Counted from the first letter of the stretch, positions 21,539-29,919 are shown. The stretch: DNA of 64,000 bases from an uncultured SAR86 cluster bacterium (GCA_902528875.1 CABZTX010000004.1:1-64000); one strand, 5' to 3'. Program-made: numbers and translations. The notes: generated from the sequence alone by a model not told the origin.

Positions 21539-22290
21539 AAATATTACTTACAAATGATGATGGGTATGATGCTGTTAATATAAAAAGTTTATACAAACAG
21601 CTTTCTAAAAATCATGAAGTATGGATGATTGCACCTAAAAATAACTGTAGTGGAATGAGCGCAGCTATTTCATATTTAAGTGAAATAGAGGTCACAAAGA
21701 TTGAAGACAGAATTTATGCAGTCGATGGTACTCCAGCAGATTGTACATATTTGGGTTTGTTAAGTATTGTAGACTTTGAGTTTGATATTGTTATTTCTGG
21801 TATAAATCATGGTGCAAATATTGGAAATGATGTTTTATATTCTGGAACTGTAGGTGCTGCAATTGGAGGCAGAAATCTAAAATTTCCACCAGTAGCAATA
21901 TCAGTAGCTTCTTATGATGCAAAAGATTTAAATTTCCTAACAAATAAATCAGTTGAGTTGATTGAAAAAATTTTAAGATATGGTGAAAACCTCAAGGGAA
22001 AAGTTATTAATATTAACTTTCCTGATATTTCAGAGGAAGAATACAAAGGATATGTTGCATCGGGCCTATCTAAAAGAGGTATACCTGCAAAACCTATTCT
22101 TATTGAAGAAAATAAATCACCAAATGATGTATATAAATATAGATATAATGCATCGGGTGAGCCTTTACTAGACAGCTTTATGACAGATGCAGAAGCGGTT
22201 AAAAATGGATTTGTCTCGTTTTCAATTCTTGATTACAGTTTAAACTCTCAGTCTTTTCTTGAAGAAATATCAAAATTTTTAGATGAATAG
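21535..22290 (+). CDS. surE: 5'/3'-nucleotidase SurE
   Basis: Metal-dependent nucleoside monophosphate phosphatase. It has 251 aa, with the N-terminal metal pair in LLTNDDGYDA, APKNNCSGMS, the GTPADCTYLG stretch, and SGINHGANIGNDVLYSGTVGAA, which together are diagnostic. It overlaps ispDF by 4 bp (ATGA) and pcm by 8 bp. surE-pcm is the usual stationary-phase repair pair in Gammaproteobacteria, normally followed by nlpD and rpoS, which are not here. Confidence 0.95.
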   Translation: MKILLTNDDGYDAVNIKSLYKQLSKNHEVWMIAPKNNCSGMSAAISYLSEIEVTKIEDRIYAVDGTPADCTYLGLLSIVDFEFDIVISGINHGANIGNDVLYSGTVGAAIGGRNLKFPPVAISVASYDAKDLNFLTNKSVELIEKILRYGENLKGKVININFPDISEEEYKGYVASGLSKRGIPAKPILIEENKSPNDVYKYRYNASGEPLLDSFMTDAEAVKNGFVSFSILDYSLNSQSFLEEISKFLDE

Positions 22291-22963
22291 CTCTGGTTTT
22301 ACATTCAGGAGAGTCAGAGAAGAAATGATTGAAACCCTTTTAGAGTTGGGTATTAAAGATTTCAGAGTTTTAGATGCAATTTCCCAAGTTCCAAGACACA
22401 TATTCGTTGATGAAGCGCTATGGTCAAGAGCATATGAAAATAGATCCTTAACTATAGGTTATAAGCAAACCATTTCACAACCATATATAGTTGCAAGAAT
22501 GACAGAGTTATTAATTTCTCACACTCAAGGAAGGGGTAAAGTCTTTGAAGACCTTTTAGAGATTGGTTCTGGTTGTGGATATCAATCTGCAGTTCTATCT
22601 TTCTTTAGCGAAAGAGTTGACTCAATAGAAAGAATCAAACCTCTAGTTCAAAAGTCTAGAGAAAATTTAGCAAATCTTAAAATCAGCAATATTTTATTTA
22701 AATACGGAGATGGTTATCAGGATTGGGATAAGGAAAAAAAGTACGATGGTATTTTATGTGCTGCTGCGCCAAGAGAATATCCACAAGATCTTATTAATCT
22801 TCTCAAAAACGATGCAAAATTAGTAATTCCTGTAGGAGGCTCTGAACAAAAATTAAATGTTATCCTAAAAGCAAAAGGAGATGAAATAAAAGAACATGAA
22901 TATGAAGATGTATCTTTTGTGCCAATGCTGGCAGGAAAATCAGATGATGGAAATGATGTATGA
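22283..22963 (+). CDS. pcm: Protein-L-isoaspartate O-methyltransferase
   Basis: SAM-dependent enzyme methylating isoaspartyl residues so that damaged proteins can be repaired. It has 226 aa with the family motif TISQPYIVARM and the SAM-binding loop LEIGSGCGYQSAV, then PVGGSEQ near the end. It overlaps surE by 8 bp and the DUF368 gene by 4 bp. A separate exported isoaspartyl peptidase is encoded at 42.9 kb, so two isoaspartate-handling functions occur in the window. Confidence 0.94.
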   Translation: MNSSGFTFRRVREEMIETLLELGIKDFRVLDAISQVPRHIFVDEALWSRAYENRSLTIGYKQTISQPYIVARMTELLISHTQGRGKVFEDLLEIGSGCGYQSAVLSFFSERVDSIERIKPLVQKSRENLANLKISNILFKYGDGYQDWDKEKKYDGILCAAAPREYPQDLINLLKNDAKLVIPVGGSEQKLNVILKAKGDEIKEHEYEDVSFVPMLAGKSDDGNDV

Positions 22964-23700
22964 AAGAGAAAGCTAGATTCTTTATAGCAGGAATTTTTAT
23001 TGGTTTGTCAGAATTACTTCCAGGTATATCTGGAGCCACAGTTGCATTAATGTTTGGTGTTTACGAAAAATTACTAGATTTTTTAAGAAAATTTAAAAAT
23101 TCAAATCTCATACTTCCTCTTTTATTTGGCATGATTTTGAGTGTATTTTTATTTTCTTCTTTAATTGATTTTTTATATCAGAGCTTTACTAATACATTTA
23201 ATATTTTAATTGCCATCCTAATGGTGGGATATGGAATTTTTTTAGTTATAAATACATTCATCAATAGAGACATAAATAAGGGTAAATCATTTTATGTATG
23301 CATTATATTTTCCATATTGATTGGATTTTCATTGAGTGGATTTTATATTTCAGGTGCATATCCTCCTGAAGGTCCTTTTATGCCATCTTCAGTTGCCTTA
23401 ATTTTATTTGGTTTTTTTGCATGTTCATTCCTACTTTTTCCTGGAATTTCAGGGAGCGCTTTTTTATTAGCTGTTGGCATCTACCCACTAATAATTGGAA
23501 GTATTTCAGGTTTAAACATTGAGATTTTATTCCCTTTTTTAATTGGAATGATTATTTCATTAATTCTTATGCCAAGATTAATCAATAAAGCTTACATAAG
23601 ATTTGGAAATATGATGCTAGTATTCTTTGGAGGATTAATCTTTGCTGCAGGCATTGACAGCCTAATATCAATAATAGTGCCTAACTCGGAAGTATATTAG
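22960..23700 (+). CDS. DUF368 family membrane protein, likely undecaprenyl-phosphate translocase (PopT-like)
   Basis: Polytopic membrane protein of 246 aa with about seven hydrophobic segments. The N-terminal SELLPGISGATVALMFGVY signature defines DUF368, and a second FPGISGSAFLLAVGIYP copy about 140 residues later shows the internal pseudo-repeat of the family. DUF368 proteins have been linked to recycling of undecaprenyl phosphate across the inner membrane, which would serve MraY in this window; that role is inferred here. It occupies the spot after surE-pcm where nlpD-rpoS is usually found, and overlaps pcm by 4 bp. Confidence 0.82.
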   Translation: MKEKARFFIAGIFIGLSELLPGISGATVALMFGVYEKLLDFLRKFKNSNLILPLLFGMILSVFLFSSLIDFLYQSFTNTFNILIAILMVGYGIFLVINTFINRDINKGKSFYVCIIFSILIGFSLSGFYISGAYPPEGPFMPSSVALILFGFFACSFLLFPGISGSAFLLAVGIYPLIIGSISGLNIEILFPFLIGMIISLILMPRLINKAYIRFGNMMLVFFGGLIFAAGIDSLISIIVPNSEVY

Positions 23701-23712
23701 ATTGTTTTTTTA

Positions 23713-24318
23713 TTATTTTAAAGTTTTGATTTGAACATCCAAGAATTTATTCTTTTGAAGAAATTCCATAATTTTCATTGCCCATTCGTGATATGCCTTT
23801 CCCTCTACGTTAAGATTGACAATATTATCTTTATTAAGATTATCCAAAAGTGTATTTTCAAAAATTATGTTATCCATATTAGAAAGTTCATCAATTTTGA
23901 ATTTTGAATTATTAATAATCATTTCTCCATTATCATAGAGCAATATCGTATTTGAATTTTCACTAGGTGATGTTGTTTCACTTTGATTGTTAATACCAAT
24001 ATTTAAAAATTCTCTTTTGTTCTCTAAATCTTTAAAGTGATCAGCATCAGGAAGTGGTTCTTTAGCCTCGGTTATATTTTCATAAACATCAGCAAGTCTT
24101 GCATTTATTTCAACAAATTCGATTTGGTTTGCTGGTAATTCATCATCCGCAAATATTGCTTCAATAGGACACTCTGGTTCACAAAGACCACAGTCAATGC
24201 ATTCATCTGGATGTATTACCAAAAACTCAGGACCTTCATAAAAACAATCCACAGGACAAACCTCTACACAGTCTGTGTATTTACATTTTATACATGATTC
24301 TGTTACTACGTATGTCAT
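23713..24318 (-). CDS. fdxA: 7Fe ferredoxin FdxA with novel C-terminal TolR/ExbD-like extension
   Basis: Residues 1-107 are a standard Fdx[10 protein letters not shown], with Cys 9, 17, 21, 40, 43, 46 and 50 placed for one [3Fe-4S] and one [4Fe-4S] cluster. The start is the ATG at 24318 that matches the family N-terminus, not the one 18 bases earlier. Typical FdxA ends near residue 107; this one continues to 201. Residues 110-122 look like a Ser/Asn-rich linker, and 123-200 have the strand-helix pattern of a TolR/ExbD periplasmic domain ([11 protein letters not shown], then [13 protein letters not shown]). That similarity is by eye. The electron partner is unknown. Confidence 0.85.
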   Translation of the reverse strand: MTYVVTESCIKCKYTDCVEVCPVDCFYEGPEFLVIHPDECIDCGLCEPECPIEAIFADDELPANQIEFVEINARLADVYENITEAKEPLPDADHFKDLENKREFLNIGINNQSETTSPSENSNTILLYDNGEMIINNSKFKIDELSNMDNIIFENTLLDNLNKDNIVNLNVEGKAYHEWAMKIMEFLQKNKFLDVQIKTLK

Positions 24319-24397
24319 AATTTCTAAAGAATGCAAGATTTTAACCTACTGATGTTTAAATTTACACAAAACTATTTAAAAAAATGAAAAATTACTA

Positions 24398-24419
24398 TAT
24401 ACTGTATAAATATACAGTA
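24398..24419 (+). promoter_or_regulatory. LexA (SOS) operator overlapping recA -10 element
   Basis: TACTGTATAAATATACAGTA at 24400-24419 is a perfect palindromic gammaproteobacterial SOS box of the form CTGT-N8-ACAG. It overlaps a candidate -10 hexamer TATACT (24398-24403) and lies 16 bases before the recA ATG. LexA bound here would block RNA polymerase, so recA should be DNA-damage inducible. It also lies 81 bases upstream of the divergent fdxA start and might influence it. Confidence 0.93.
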
Positions 24420-24435
24420 AATTAAGGAGTCAATT

Positions 24436-25443
24436 ATGCCTAAATCAAAAGACACTACCTCAAAATCACTTAAGGATACTCTTGCGGATATAGACAACCA
24501 TTTCGGAAAGGGAACCGTTATGAGGATGGGTGATCGAGAAAATTTAGATATACCCTCAATTTCAACAGGATCCTTAGGTCTCGATATTGCCTTAGGGATT
24601 GGTGGTATTCCAAAAGGCAGAGTTACAGAGATATATGGACCTGAATCTTCTGGTAAAACAACATTAACTCTTCAAATAATTGCTCAATGTCAAAAAGAAG
24701 GAGGTACATGTGCTTTCATAGATGCTGAGCATGCTTTAGACCCTCAGTATGCTGAAAAGCTAGGTGTGAACGTAGATGAGTTACTTTTATCTCAACCCGA
24801 TACTGGTGAGCAAGCTTTAGAAGTTGCTGATATGCTTGTAAAGTCTAAAAGTGTAGATTTGGTAATAATTGATTCTGTGGCTGCACTTGTACCGAGAGCT
24901 GAAATAGAGGGCGAAATGGGTGATCATCATGTTGGTCTCCAAGCTAGACTTATGTCACAAGCACTCAGAAAAATAACTGGAAATATTCAACGATCTGGTG
25001 CGACTGTTGTTTTTATAAATCAAATAAGAATGAAAATAGGAGTGATGTTTGGAAGCCCAGAAACAACAACAGGTGGTAATGCTCTTAAATTTTATTCATC
25101 AGTTAGGCTTGATATAAGAAGAATTGGTGCCGTAAAAGAAGGTGATGAGGTGATGGGAAATGAAACACGAGTAAAGGTTGTTAAAAATAAAGTTTCACCA
25201 CCTTTTAAACAAGCAGAATTTCAAATAATTTATGGTCAGGGAATTAATCAAGAAGGTGAAATTCTTGATTATGGAAACAAAATAGGTTTAGTTGATAAGT
25301 CTGGCGCATTTTATAAGTTAGACGGTGAAAGTATTGGACAAGGCAAGGTCAAAGCAAGTTTATTTCTTAAAGAGAACAGCAAAGTTAGAGACAAGTTAGT
25401 TAAAGAAATTCGTTCATCATATATTTCCCCTAAAACTAAGTAA
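24436..25443 (+). CDS. recA: Recombinase RecA
   Basis: Strand-exchange protein and SOS co-protease. It has 335 aa, with Walker [10 protein letters not shown], the [21 protein letters not shown] region, loop L2 around [21 protein letters not shown], and the [14 protein letters not shown] stretch, all diagnostic. A strong Shine-Dalgarno AAGGAG (24424-24429) precedes the ATG. It is under the LexA box above. recX, which often follows recA, is absent; a terminator lies directly downstream. The C-terminus is shorter and less acidic than in E. coli RecA. Confidence 0.98.
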   Translation: MPKSKDTTSKSLKDTLADIDNHFGKGTVMRMGDRENLDIPSISTGSLGLDIALGIGGIPKGRVTEIYGPESSGKTTLTLQIIAQCQKEGGTCAFIDAEHALDPQYAEKLGVNVDELLLSQPDTGEQALEVADMLVKSKSVDLVIIDSVAALVPRAEIEGEMGDHHVGLQARLMSQALRKITGNIQRSGATVVFINQIRMKIGVMFGSPETTTGGNALKFYSSVRLDIRRIGAVKEGDEVMGNETRVKVVKNKVSPPFKQAEFQIIYGQGINQEGEILDYGNKIGLVDKSGAFYKLDGESIGQGKVKASLFLKENSKVRDKLVKEIRSSYISPKTK

Positions 25444-25458
25444 TTAGTTTTTTGATAT

Positions 25459-25494
25459 AATTCCTATTGATATTATATTAATAGGAATTTTTTT
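25459..25494 (+). terminator. Intrinsic terminator after recA
   Basis: AATTCCTATT (25459-25468) and AATAGGAATT (25480-25489) form a perfect 10-bp stem with an 11-base loop, followed by an uninterrupted T run ending at 25494. This is the clearest Rho-independent terminator in the window. The T run touches the thiolase ATG at 25495. Confidence 0.8.
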
Positions 25495-26673
25495 ATGGCA
25501 GATAAAGCATATATTGTAGAGGCAGTCAGAACTGCAGGTGGAAAAAAAGATGGCTTGCTGAGCAAATGGCATCCTTCAGACTTGGGTGCAAAAGTTCTTG
25601 ATGAAATAGTAAATCGTCTTGAAATGGATCCAGCGCTTGTAGATGACGTTATATTTGGATGTGTTGATCAAGTTGGTGCTCAATCTGGTAATGTTGCTAG
25701 GAATGCTGTTTTGTCGTCATCTTTTCCAGAATCAGTTCCTGGGACTTCTGTTGATAGGCAATGTGGTTCATCTCAACAAGCAATACATTTTGCTATACAG
25801 GCTGTAATGTCTGGAACCCAAGATATAGTTATAGGTGGTGGTGTTGAAGTAATGTCTTTAGTTCCTATTGGAGCATCGGTAATCGATGGTATGGATGCTG
25901 GTCATGGTTTTCCCTTTGATTCAAATGGAATAAAGGAGAGATATCCTGGAGTATTTTTTTCACAATTTACAGGTGCTGAACTAGTTGCAAAAAAATGGAA
26001 TTTATCAAGAGAAGATTTAGATCAATTCGCGTTGGAAAGTCATCAAAAGGCTGTAATTGCAACTGAATCAAATTTTTTTGATAAAGAAATACTACCCATC
26101 AAAGCAAAAAATGATAAAGGTATTGAAGACTTGGTAATAGTTGATGAGGGTATAAGATTTGATGCGAGTTTAGACAAATTGGCTGGACTTAAACCAGTTT
26201 CAGATGGCGGAGTAATAACAGCTGGTAATGCCAGTCAAATTACAGATGGAGCTGCAGCTGTTTTAATTTGCAATGAAGAAGGCCTTAAAAAAATTAGTGC
26301 TACACCAAGGGCTGAATTAGTATCAATTTCTGTAGTTGGAGATGATCCAGTTTACATGCTTACAGGACCAATACCCGCATCATTTAAAGCACTAGATACA
26401 GCTGGCTTAAGCATAGATGATATGGATATATATGAAGTTAATGAGGCTTTTGCTCCAGTTCCACTAGCTTGGGCGAATGAATTAAAAGCTGATAGAGCAA
26501 AATTAAATGTTAATGGTGGTGCTATGGCTTTAGGACATCCTTTGGGAGCTACTGGAGCAAAGTTGATGACCACAATGTTGCATGAACTTGAAAGAAGAAA
26601 TGGTAAGTATGCGCTTCAAGCTATATGCGAGGGCGGGGGCACAGCTAATGCAACGATTATAAAAAGAGTTTAA
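25495..26673 (+). CDS. Thiolase (acetyl-CoA acyltransferase family)
   Basis: Thiolase of 392 aa, condensing or cleaving acyl-CoA thioesters. Catalytic residues sit at family positions: Cys 90 in DRQCGSS, His 348 in ALGHPLG, and Cys 378 in CEGGGTAN. NASQITDGAAA and NEAFAP are also present. It cannot be assigned from sequence to a biosynthetic (acetoacetyl-CoA) or fatty-acid beta-oxidation thiolase; no partner genes are adjacent. The ATG directly follows the T run of the recA terminator with no Shine-Dalgarno, so the mRNA is leaderless or comes from read-through. It ends 2 bp before the convergent anbu gene. Confidence 0.92.
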   Translation: MADKAYIVEAVRTAGGKKDGLLSKWHPSDLGAKVLDEIVNRLEMDPALVDDVIFGCVDQVGAQSGNVARNAVLSSSFPESVPGTSVDRQCGSSQQAIHFAIQAVMSGTQDIVIGGGVEVMSLVPIGASVIDGMDAGHGFPFDSNGIKERYPGVFFSQFTGAELVAKKWNLSREDLDQFALESHQKAVIATESNFFDKEILPIKAKNDKGIEDLVIVDEGIRFDASLDKLAGLKPVSDGGVITAGNASQITDGAAAVLICNEEGLKKISATPRAELVSISVVGDDPVYMLTGPIPASFKALDTAGLSIDDMDIYEVNEAFAPVPLAWANELKADRAKLNVNGGAMALGHPLGATGAKLMTTMLHELERRNGKYALQAICEGGGTANATIIKRV

Positions 26674-26675
26674 TA

Positions 26676-27398
26676 TTATTTTTCCCAATCAAACTTAGGC
26701 AATTCTTTGAATAAATTTCTTAATCCCTCAGACCACTTACTGGAAAGATCTGAGAAAAAAGGTGTCTTGAATTGAAGATGTTCTTCTTGAGAAATTTGAA
26801 TGGTGTCTTTTTTATAGACAATTAGATCTATTGGTGGACCCACAGTTAAGTCACTTTTCATAGTAGAATCAAATGAAACAAGCGCACATCTTGCTGCATC
26901 ACCTAAGGAAGTATCGTTTCTGATTAATCTATCTAAAATTGGCTTGCCGTATTTAGTTTCACCTAGTTGAAAAAAAGGCTTTATTTCTGATGCTCTAATA
27001 TAATTGCCAACAGGATATACCATCATCAAGTCAGGATCTTGTCCTTGAATTTGACCACCAATTATAAAATTAGAACCCAAATGAGTATTAAATGATATGC
27101 CATCAGTTTTTGAATGATTCCATGATATTTGTCCAACATAATCAGCAATATCGTCAAAATTTTTACATATATTTAAACTATTTAAGGGATTATTTGTATT
27201 CAGATCATTTTGTAAAGTTTTATATACATGTTGTGACGTTGATAAGTTTCCTGAGGTAACAATAACTATACATCTATCACCAACCGAATATGAGAACATT
27301 TTTTTATAGGTAGAAACATTATCTAATCCTGCATTAGTTCTTGAATCTGATACCATTACAATACCATCATCCACTTTCATTCCAACACAATATGTCAT
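26676..27398 (-). CDS. Proteasome-like peptidase Anbu (bacterial proteasome homologue)
   Basis: Ntn-hydrolase of 240 aa. It begins MTYCVGMKVDDGIV, so removal of Met would expose Thr as nucleophile; the following SDSRTNAG and YKK supply the Asp and Lys expected of a proteasome-type active site. QLGETKYGKPILDR is typical of Anbu. Family members assemble into open rings, and their substrates are not settled. It is transcribed away from the ATP-grasp and alpha-E genes; these three families co-occur widely. The transglutaminase-like protein often found with them is absent here. It shares the 183-bp intergenic region with the riboswitch-like RNA on the other strand. Confidence 0.9.
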   Translation of the reverse strand: MTYCVGMKVDDGIVMVSDSRTNAGLDNVSTYKKMFSYSVGDRCIVIVTSGNLSTSQHVYKTLQNDLNTNNPLNSLNICKNFDDIADYVGQISWNHSKTDGISFNTHLGSNFIIGGQIQGQDPDLMMVYPVGNYIRASEIKPFFQLGETKYGKPILDRLIRNDTSLGDAARCALVSFDSTMKSDLTVGPPIDLIVYKKDTIQISQEEHLQFKTPFFSDLSSKWSEGLRNLFKELPKFDWEK

Positions 27399-27496
27399 AT
27401 TTTTACTTAATTTATGAAATGACTATTCTATATTTATATAACAAAAAAATACATAATAATCATTATGTTTCCTGAGTGTCTTTGATAAAGTATATG

Positions 27497-27550
27497 AACG
27501 TTCATCTTTTAATAGAAGACGGAAGTAGGTGAGAGCCGAAGGAACGCGAT
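27497..27550 (+). promoter_or_regulatory. Glutamine riboswitch (glnA / Downstream-peptide RNA class)
   Basis: The conserved blocks of the glutamine aptamer appear in order: CGTTCATC (27499-27506), GACGGAAGTAGG (27518-27529) and CCGAAGGAACGCG (27536-27548). P1 pairs CGTTC (27499-27503) with GAACG (27542-27546). P2 is a small hairpin in 27505-27519, and GG (27528-27529) faces CC (27536-27537) for the third helix. The match is to nearly all invariant bases of a class known from cyanobacteria and marine metagenomes. It lies 35 bases upstream of the ATP-grasp start. Candidate expression platform: 27508-27519 can also pair with 27571-27582. Confidence 0.88.
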
Positions 27551-27581
27551 TCTTAATCTTATCTTATTCATTTTCTATTAA

Positions 27582-29027
27582 GTGTATAAATTTGAAATGA
27601 ATAATAAAACTAAAGAAAATAAATTATTTGACGAATATTTAAACAATAAGCGATTACCTCGGCAAGGTTTTGTCAATGCTTATAATTACTTTTCAAAACT
27701 AACACCATCAAAAAAAAGATTTTTAACAAAAACTCGCGATTCAATTATTAGGTCTATGGGAGTTACTTTCAGAGTTTATGACAATAATAAGCTTATTGAT
27801 AGAGACTGGCCGCTTGATTTAATACCCAGAATAATAAAGGAAAAAGAATGGATACAAGTTAAAGAGGGCCTTATACAGAGAATAAAAGCAGTAAATTTAT
27901 TTATTCATGATGTCTATCATAAGCAAGAGTTCCTTAATAAAAATCCTATTTTAAAATCGTTAATCTTAGAATCACCAAATTATTTAAAAGAATGTTCTGG
28001 GATAATTCCAAAAAATAAAATATGGGCAAATATTTCTGGTACTGACTTAATTAAAGATCACCAAGGTAATTTTTTTGTATTAGAAGATAATTTGAGAGTA
28101 CCATCTGGTGTTGCTTATATGCTTGAAAATAGAAATGTAATGAAAAAGGTGGTAACAGATCTTTTTAACAAATACCAAGTTTCACCAGTAGATGACTATA
28201 CTTCTCAACTTTATACATGTTTATCAAATGCAAGTTATAGCAAGGAAAAAAATAAGACTATAGTAATCCTAAGCCCTGGAGTTTTTAATTCAGCTTACTT
28301 TGAACATGCTTATTTAGCTCAACAAATGGGTGTTGATCTTGTTGAATCATCCGATTTATTTTTATCAAAAGATAATTATGTATGTTTAAAAACTATAAAT
28401 GGTCAAAAAAAAGTAGATGTGATTTACAGAAGAGTAAATGATAACTTTTTAGATCCTGAGGTATGGGAAAAAGATTCTGTTTTAGGAGTTCCAGGTATAA
28501 TTAAATCTTGGAAAGAAAGAAAGATCGCTATAGTTAATGCTCCGGGCTCTGGAGTTGCAGATGATAAAGCTGTATATGCCTTTGTTCCAAAAATGATTGA
28601 ATTTTTCCTTGGAGAGAAATCAAAACTCAAACAAGTAAAAACATATTTATGTGCTTTTGAAAAAGATAAGCAATATGTTTTAGAAAATATCAGTAAATTA
28701 GTTTTAAAGCCCGTAAATGAATCAGGTGGATATGGAATTTTAATAGGGCCTGGCGCTACAAAAAAAGAATTAAGTCAATACAAATTAAAAATACAATCCA
28801 ACCCGAGGAACTTTGTTGCACAACCTCTTATAAAACTCTCTACAACACCAACTCTTATAAAAACAAGTATTCAACCAAGGCATATTGATCTGCGTCCTTT
28901 TATTTTGTCGGGCAATAAAACTTTTGTGACTAATGGAGGACTAACAAGAGTTGCTCTAAAAAAAGGATCAACTATAGTAAATTCATCTCAAGGCGGTGGA
29001 AGTAAAGATACATGGATAGTTAATTAA
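27582..29027 (+). CDS. Circularly permuted ATP-grasp ligase (DUF404/DUF407 type)
   Basis: Protein of 481 aa of the circularly permuted ATP-grasp family, predicted to form a peptide-like amide bond using ATP; the substrate is unknown. Family marks include FDEYL near the start, FRVYDN, WPLDLIPRII, EDNLRVPSGVAYMLENR, DVIYRRVNDNFLDP, NAPGSGVADDKAVYAFVP, LKPVNESGGYGI, and RHIDLRPFIL. The start is GTG 27582, or ATG 27597 (five codons later), with no clear Shine-Dalgarno for either. One base separates it from the alpha-E gene, so they form an operon behind the glutamine riboswitch. A glutamine-dependent or glutamine-sensing role is inferred from that control. Confidence 0.9.
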   Translation: MYKFEMNNKTKENKLFDEYLNNKRLPRQGFVNAYNYFSKLTPSKKRFLTKTRDSIIRSMGVTFRVYDNNKLIDRDWPLDLIPRIIKEKEWIQVKEGLIQRIKAVNLFIHDVYHKQEFLNKNPILKSLILESPNYLKECSGIIPKNKIWANISGTDLIKDHQGNFFVLEDNLRVPSGVAYMLENRNVMKKVVTDLFNKYQVSPVDDYTSQLYTCLSNASYSKEKNKTIVILSPGVFNSAYFEHAYLAQQMGVDLVESSDLFLSKDNYVCLKTINGQKKVDVIYRRVNDNFLDPEVWEKDSVLGVPGIIKSWKERKIAIVNAPGSGVADDKAVYAFVPKMIEFFLGEKSKLKQVKTYLCAFEKDKQYVLENISKLVLKPVNESGGYGILIGPGATKKELSQYKLKIQSNPRNFVAQPLIKLSTTPTLIKTSIQPRHIDLRPFILSGNKTFVTNGGLTRVALKKGSTIVNSSQGGGSKDTWIVN

Positions 29028-29028
29028 A

Positions 29029-29919
29029 ATGTTATCAAGCATCGCAGAAAAAACATATTGGCTTTCTAGATATATTGAACGTATTGAAAATACCTCAAGA
29101 TTGATAAATGTAAATTCTGACCTTCTTCTCGATATACCTCATGATGAATCAAACGATTTAAAACATCTAATTAAGATTACAGGACATTTTGATGACTTTA
29201 AAAAAAGCAACTCAAAGGAAAATGTTTTTTTCTTTCTTATAGAAGACGAAAAAAATCCGTCTTCAATTAAATATTCAATTGAGATGGCAAAAATGAATTC
29301 AAGATATCTTTTAACAATGCTTCCTAAATCAGCTTGGGAACAATTCAACAATCTCTACTCTGATTTTAATAATGGCGCAGTAAAGAGAAATAGCGAAGAT
29401 TTGTATCAAATAATTAGAAATTCACAAAGATTTTTTGCAATTATTTCTGATGGAATGCAAAGAAATGATGTCTTTAATTTTATAAAGTTGGGAAGATTTA
29501 TTGAAAGAGCCGACATGCTTTCTAGAATTATTGAAGATCAAATTCTTAGAAAAGAAACTCATGTGAATAAATATTATCAAAATTTACAATGGAGTAGTGT
29601 TCTCAGGTCTATCAATGGATATGAATCTTTTAAAACTATAAATAAAGAGAATCTAAATCAAGAAGTAGTACTTGGTTTTATGATAATGGAAAAATTGTTT
29701 CCAAGATCTTTAAAATATTGTGTTGATAAGCTTGTTGAAGTTCAGAAATTTTTACCGCAGTCTACAAATATTAAAAAAATCACAAAATCTTTATTAAGAA
29801 ACCTTGAGAAAAATAATGTATATAAATACGATAAAAAAATATTAAAACATTTAGATAATTTTCAGTTTGGTTTAATTAAGTTAGATAAAGAAATTAATGA
29901 GAGGTTCTTTTCGTATTAA
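29029..29919 (+). CDS. Alpha-E domain protein (DUF403)
   Basis: All-helical protein of 296 aa starting MLSSIAEKTYWLSRYIERIENTSRL, which in shorter form (YWLSRYIERIENTSR) is the hallmark of alpha-E proteins. A second FIKLGRFIERADMLSRI segment repeats the pattern mid-protein. The family occurs almost always beside circularly permuted ATP-grasp ligases and is thought to act with them in making or modifying a peptide; no activity is established. It is directly downstream of the ATP-grasp gene. Its stop codon overlaps the convergent proS stop in the shared TTAA. Confidence 0.9.
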   Translation: MLSSIAEKTYWLSRYIERIENTSRLINVNSDLLLDIPHDESNDLKHLIKITGHFDDFKKSNSKENVFFFLIEDEKNPSSIKYSIEMAKMNSRYLLTMLPKSAWEQFNNLYSDFNNGAVKRNSEDLYQIIRNSQRFFAIISDGMQRNDVFNFIKLGRFIERADMLSRIIEDQILRKETHVNKYYQNLQWSSVLRSINGYESFKTINKENLNQEVVLGFMIMEKLFPRSLKYCVDKLVEVQKFLPQSTNIKKITKSLLRNLEKNNVYKYDKKILKHLDNFQFGLIKLDKEINERFFSY

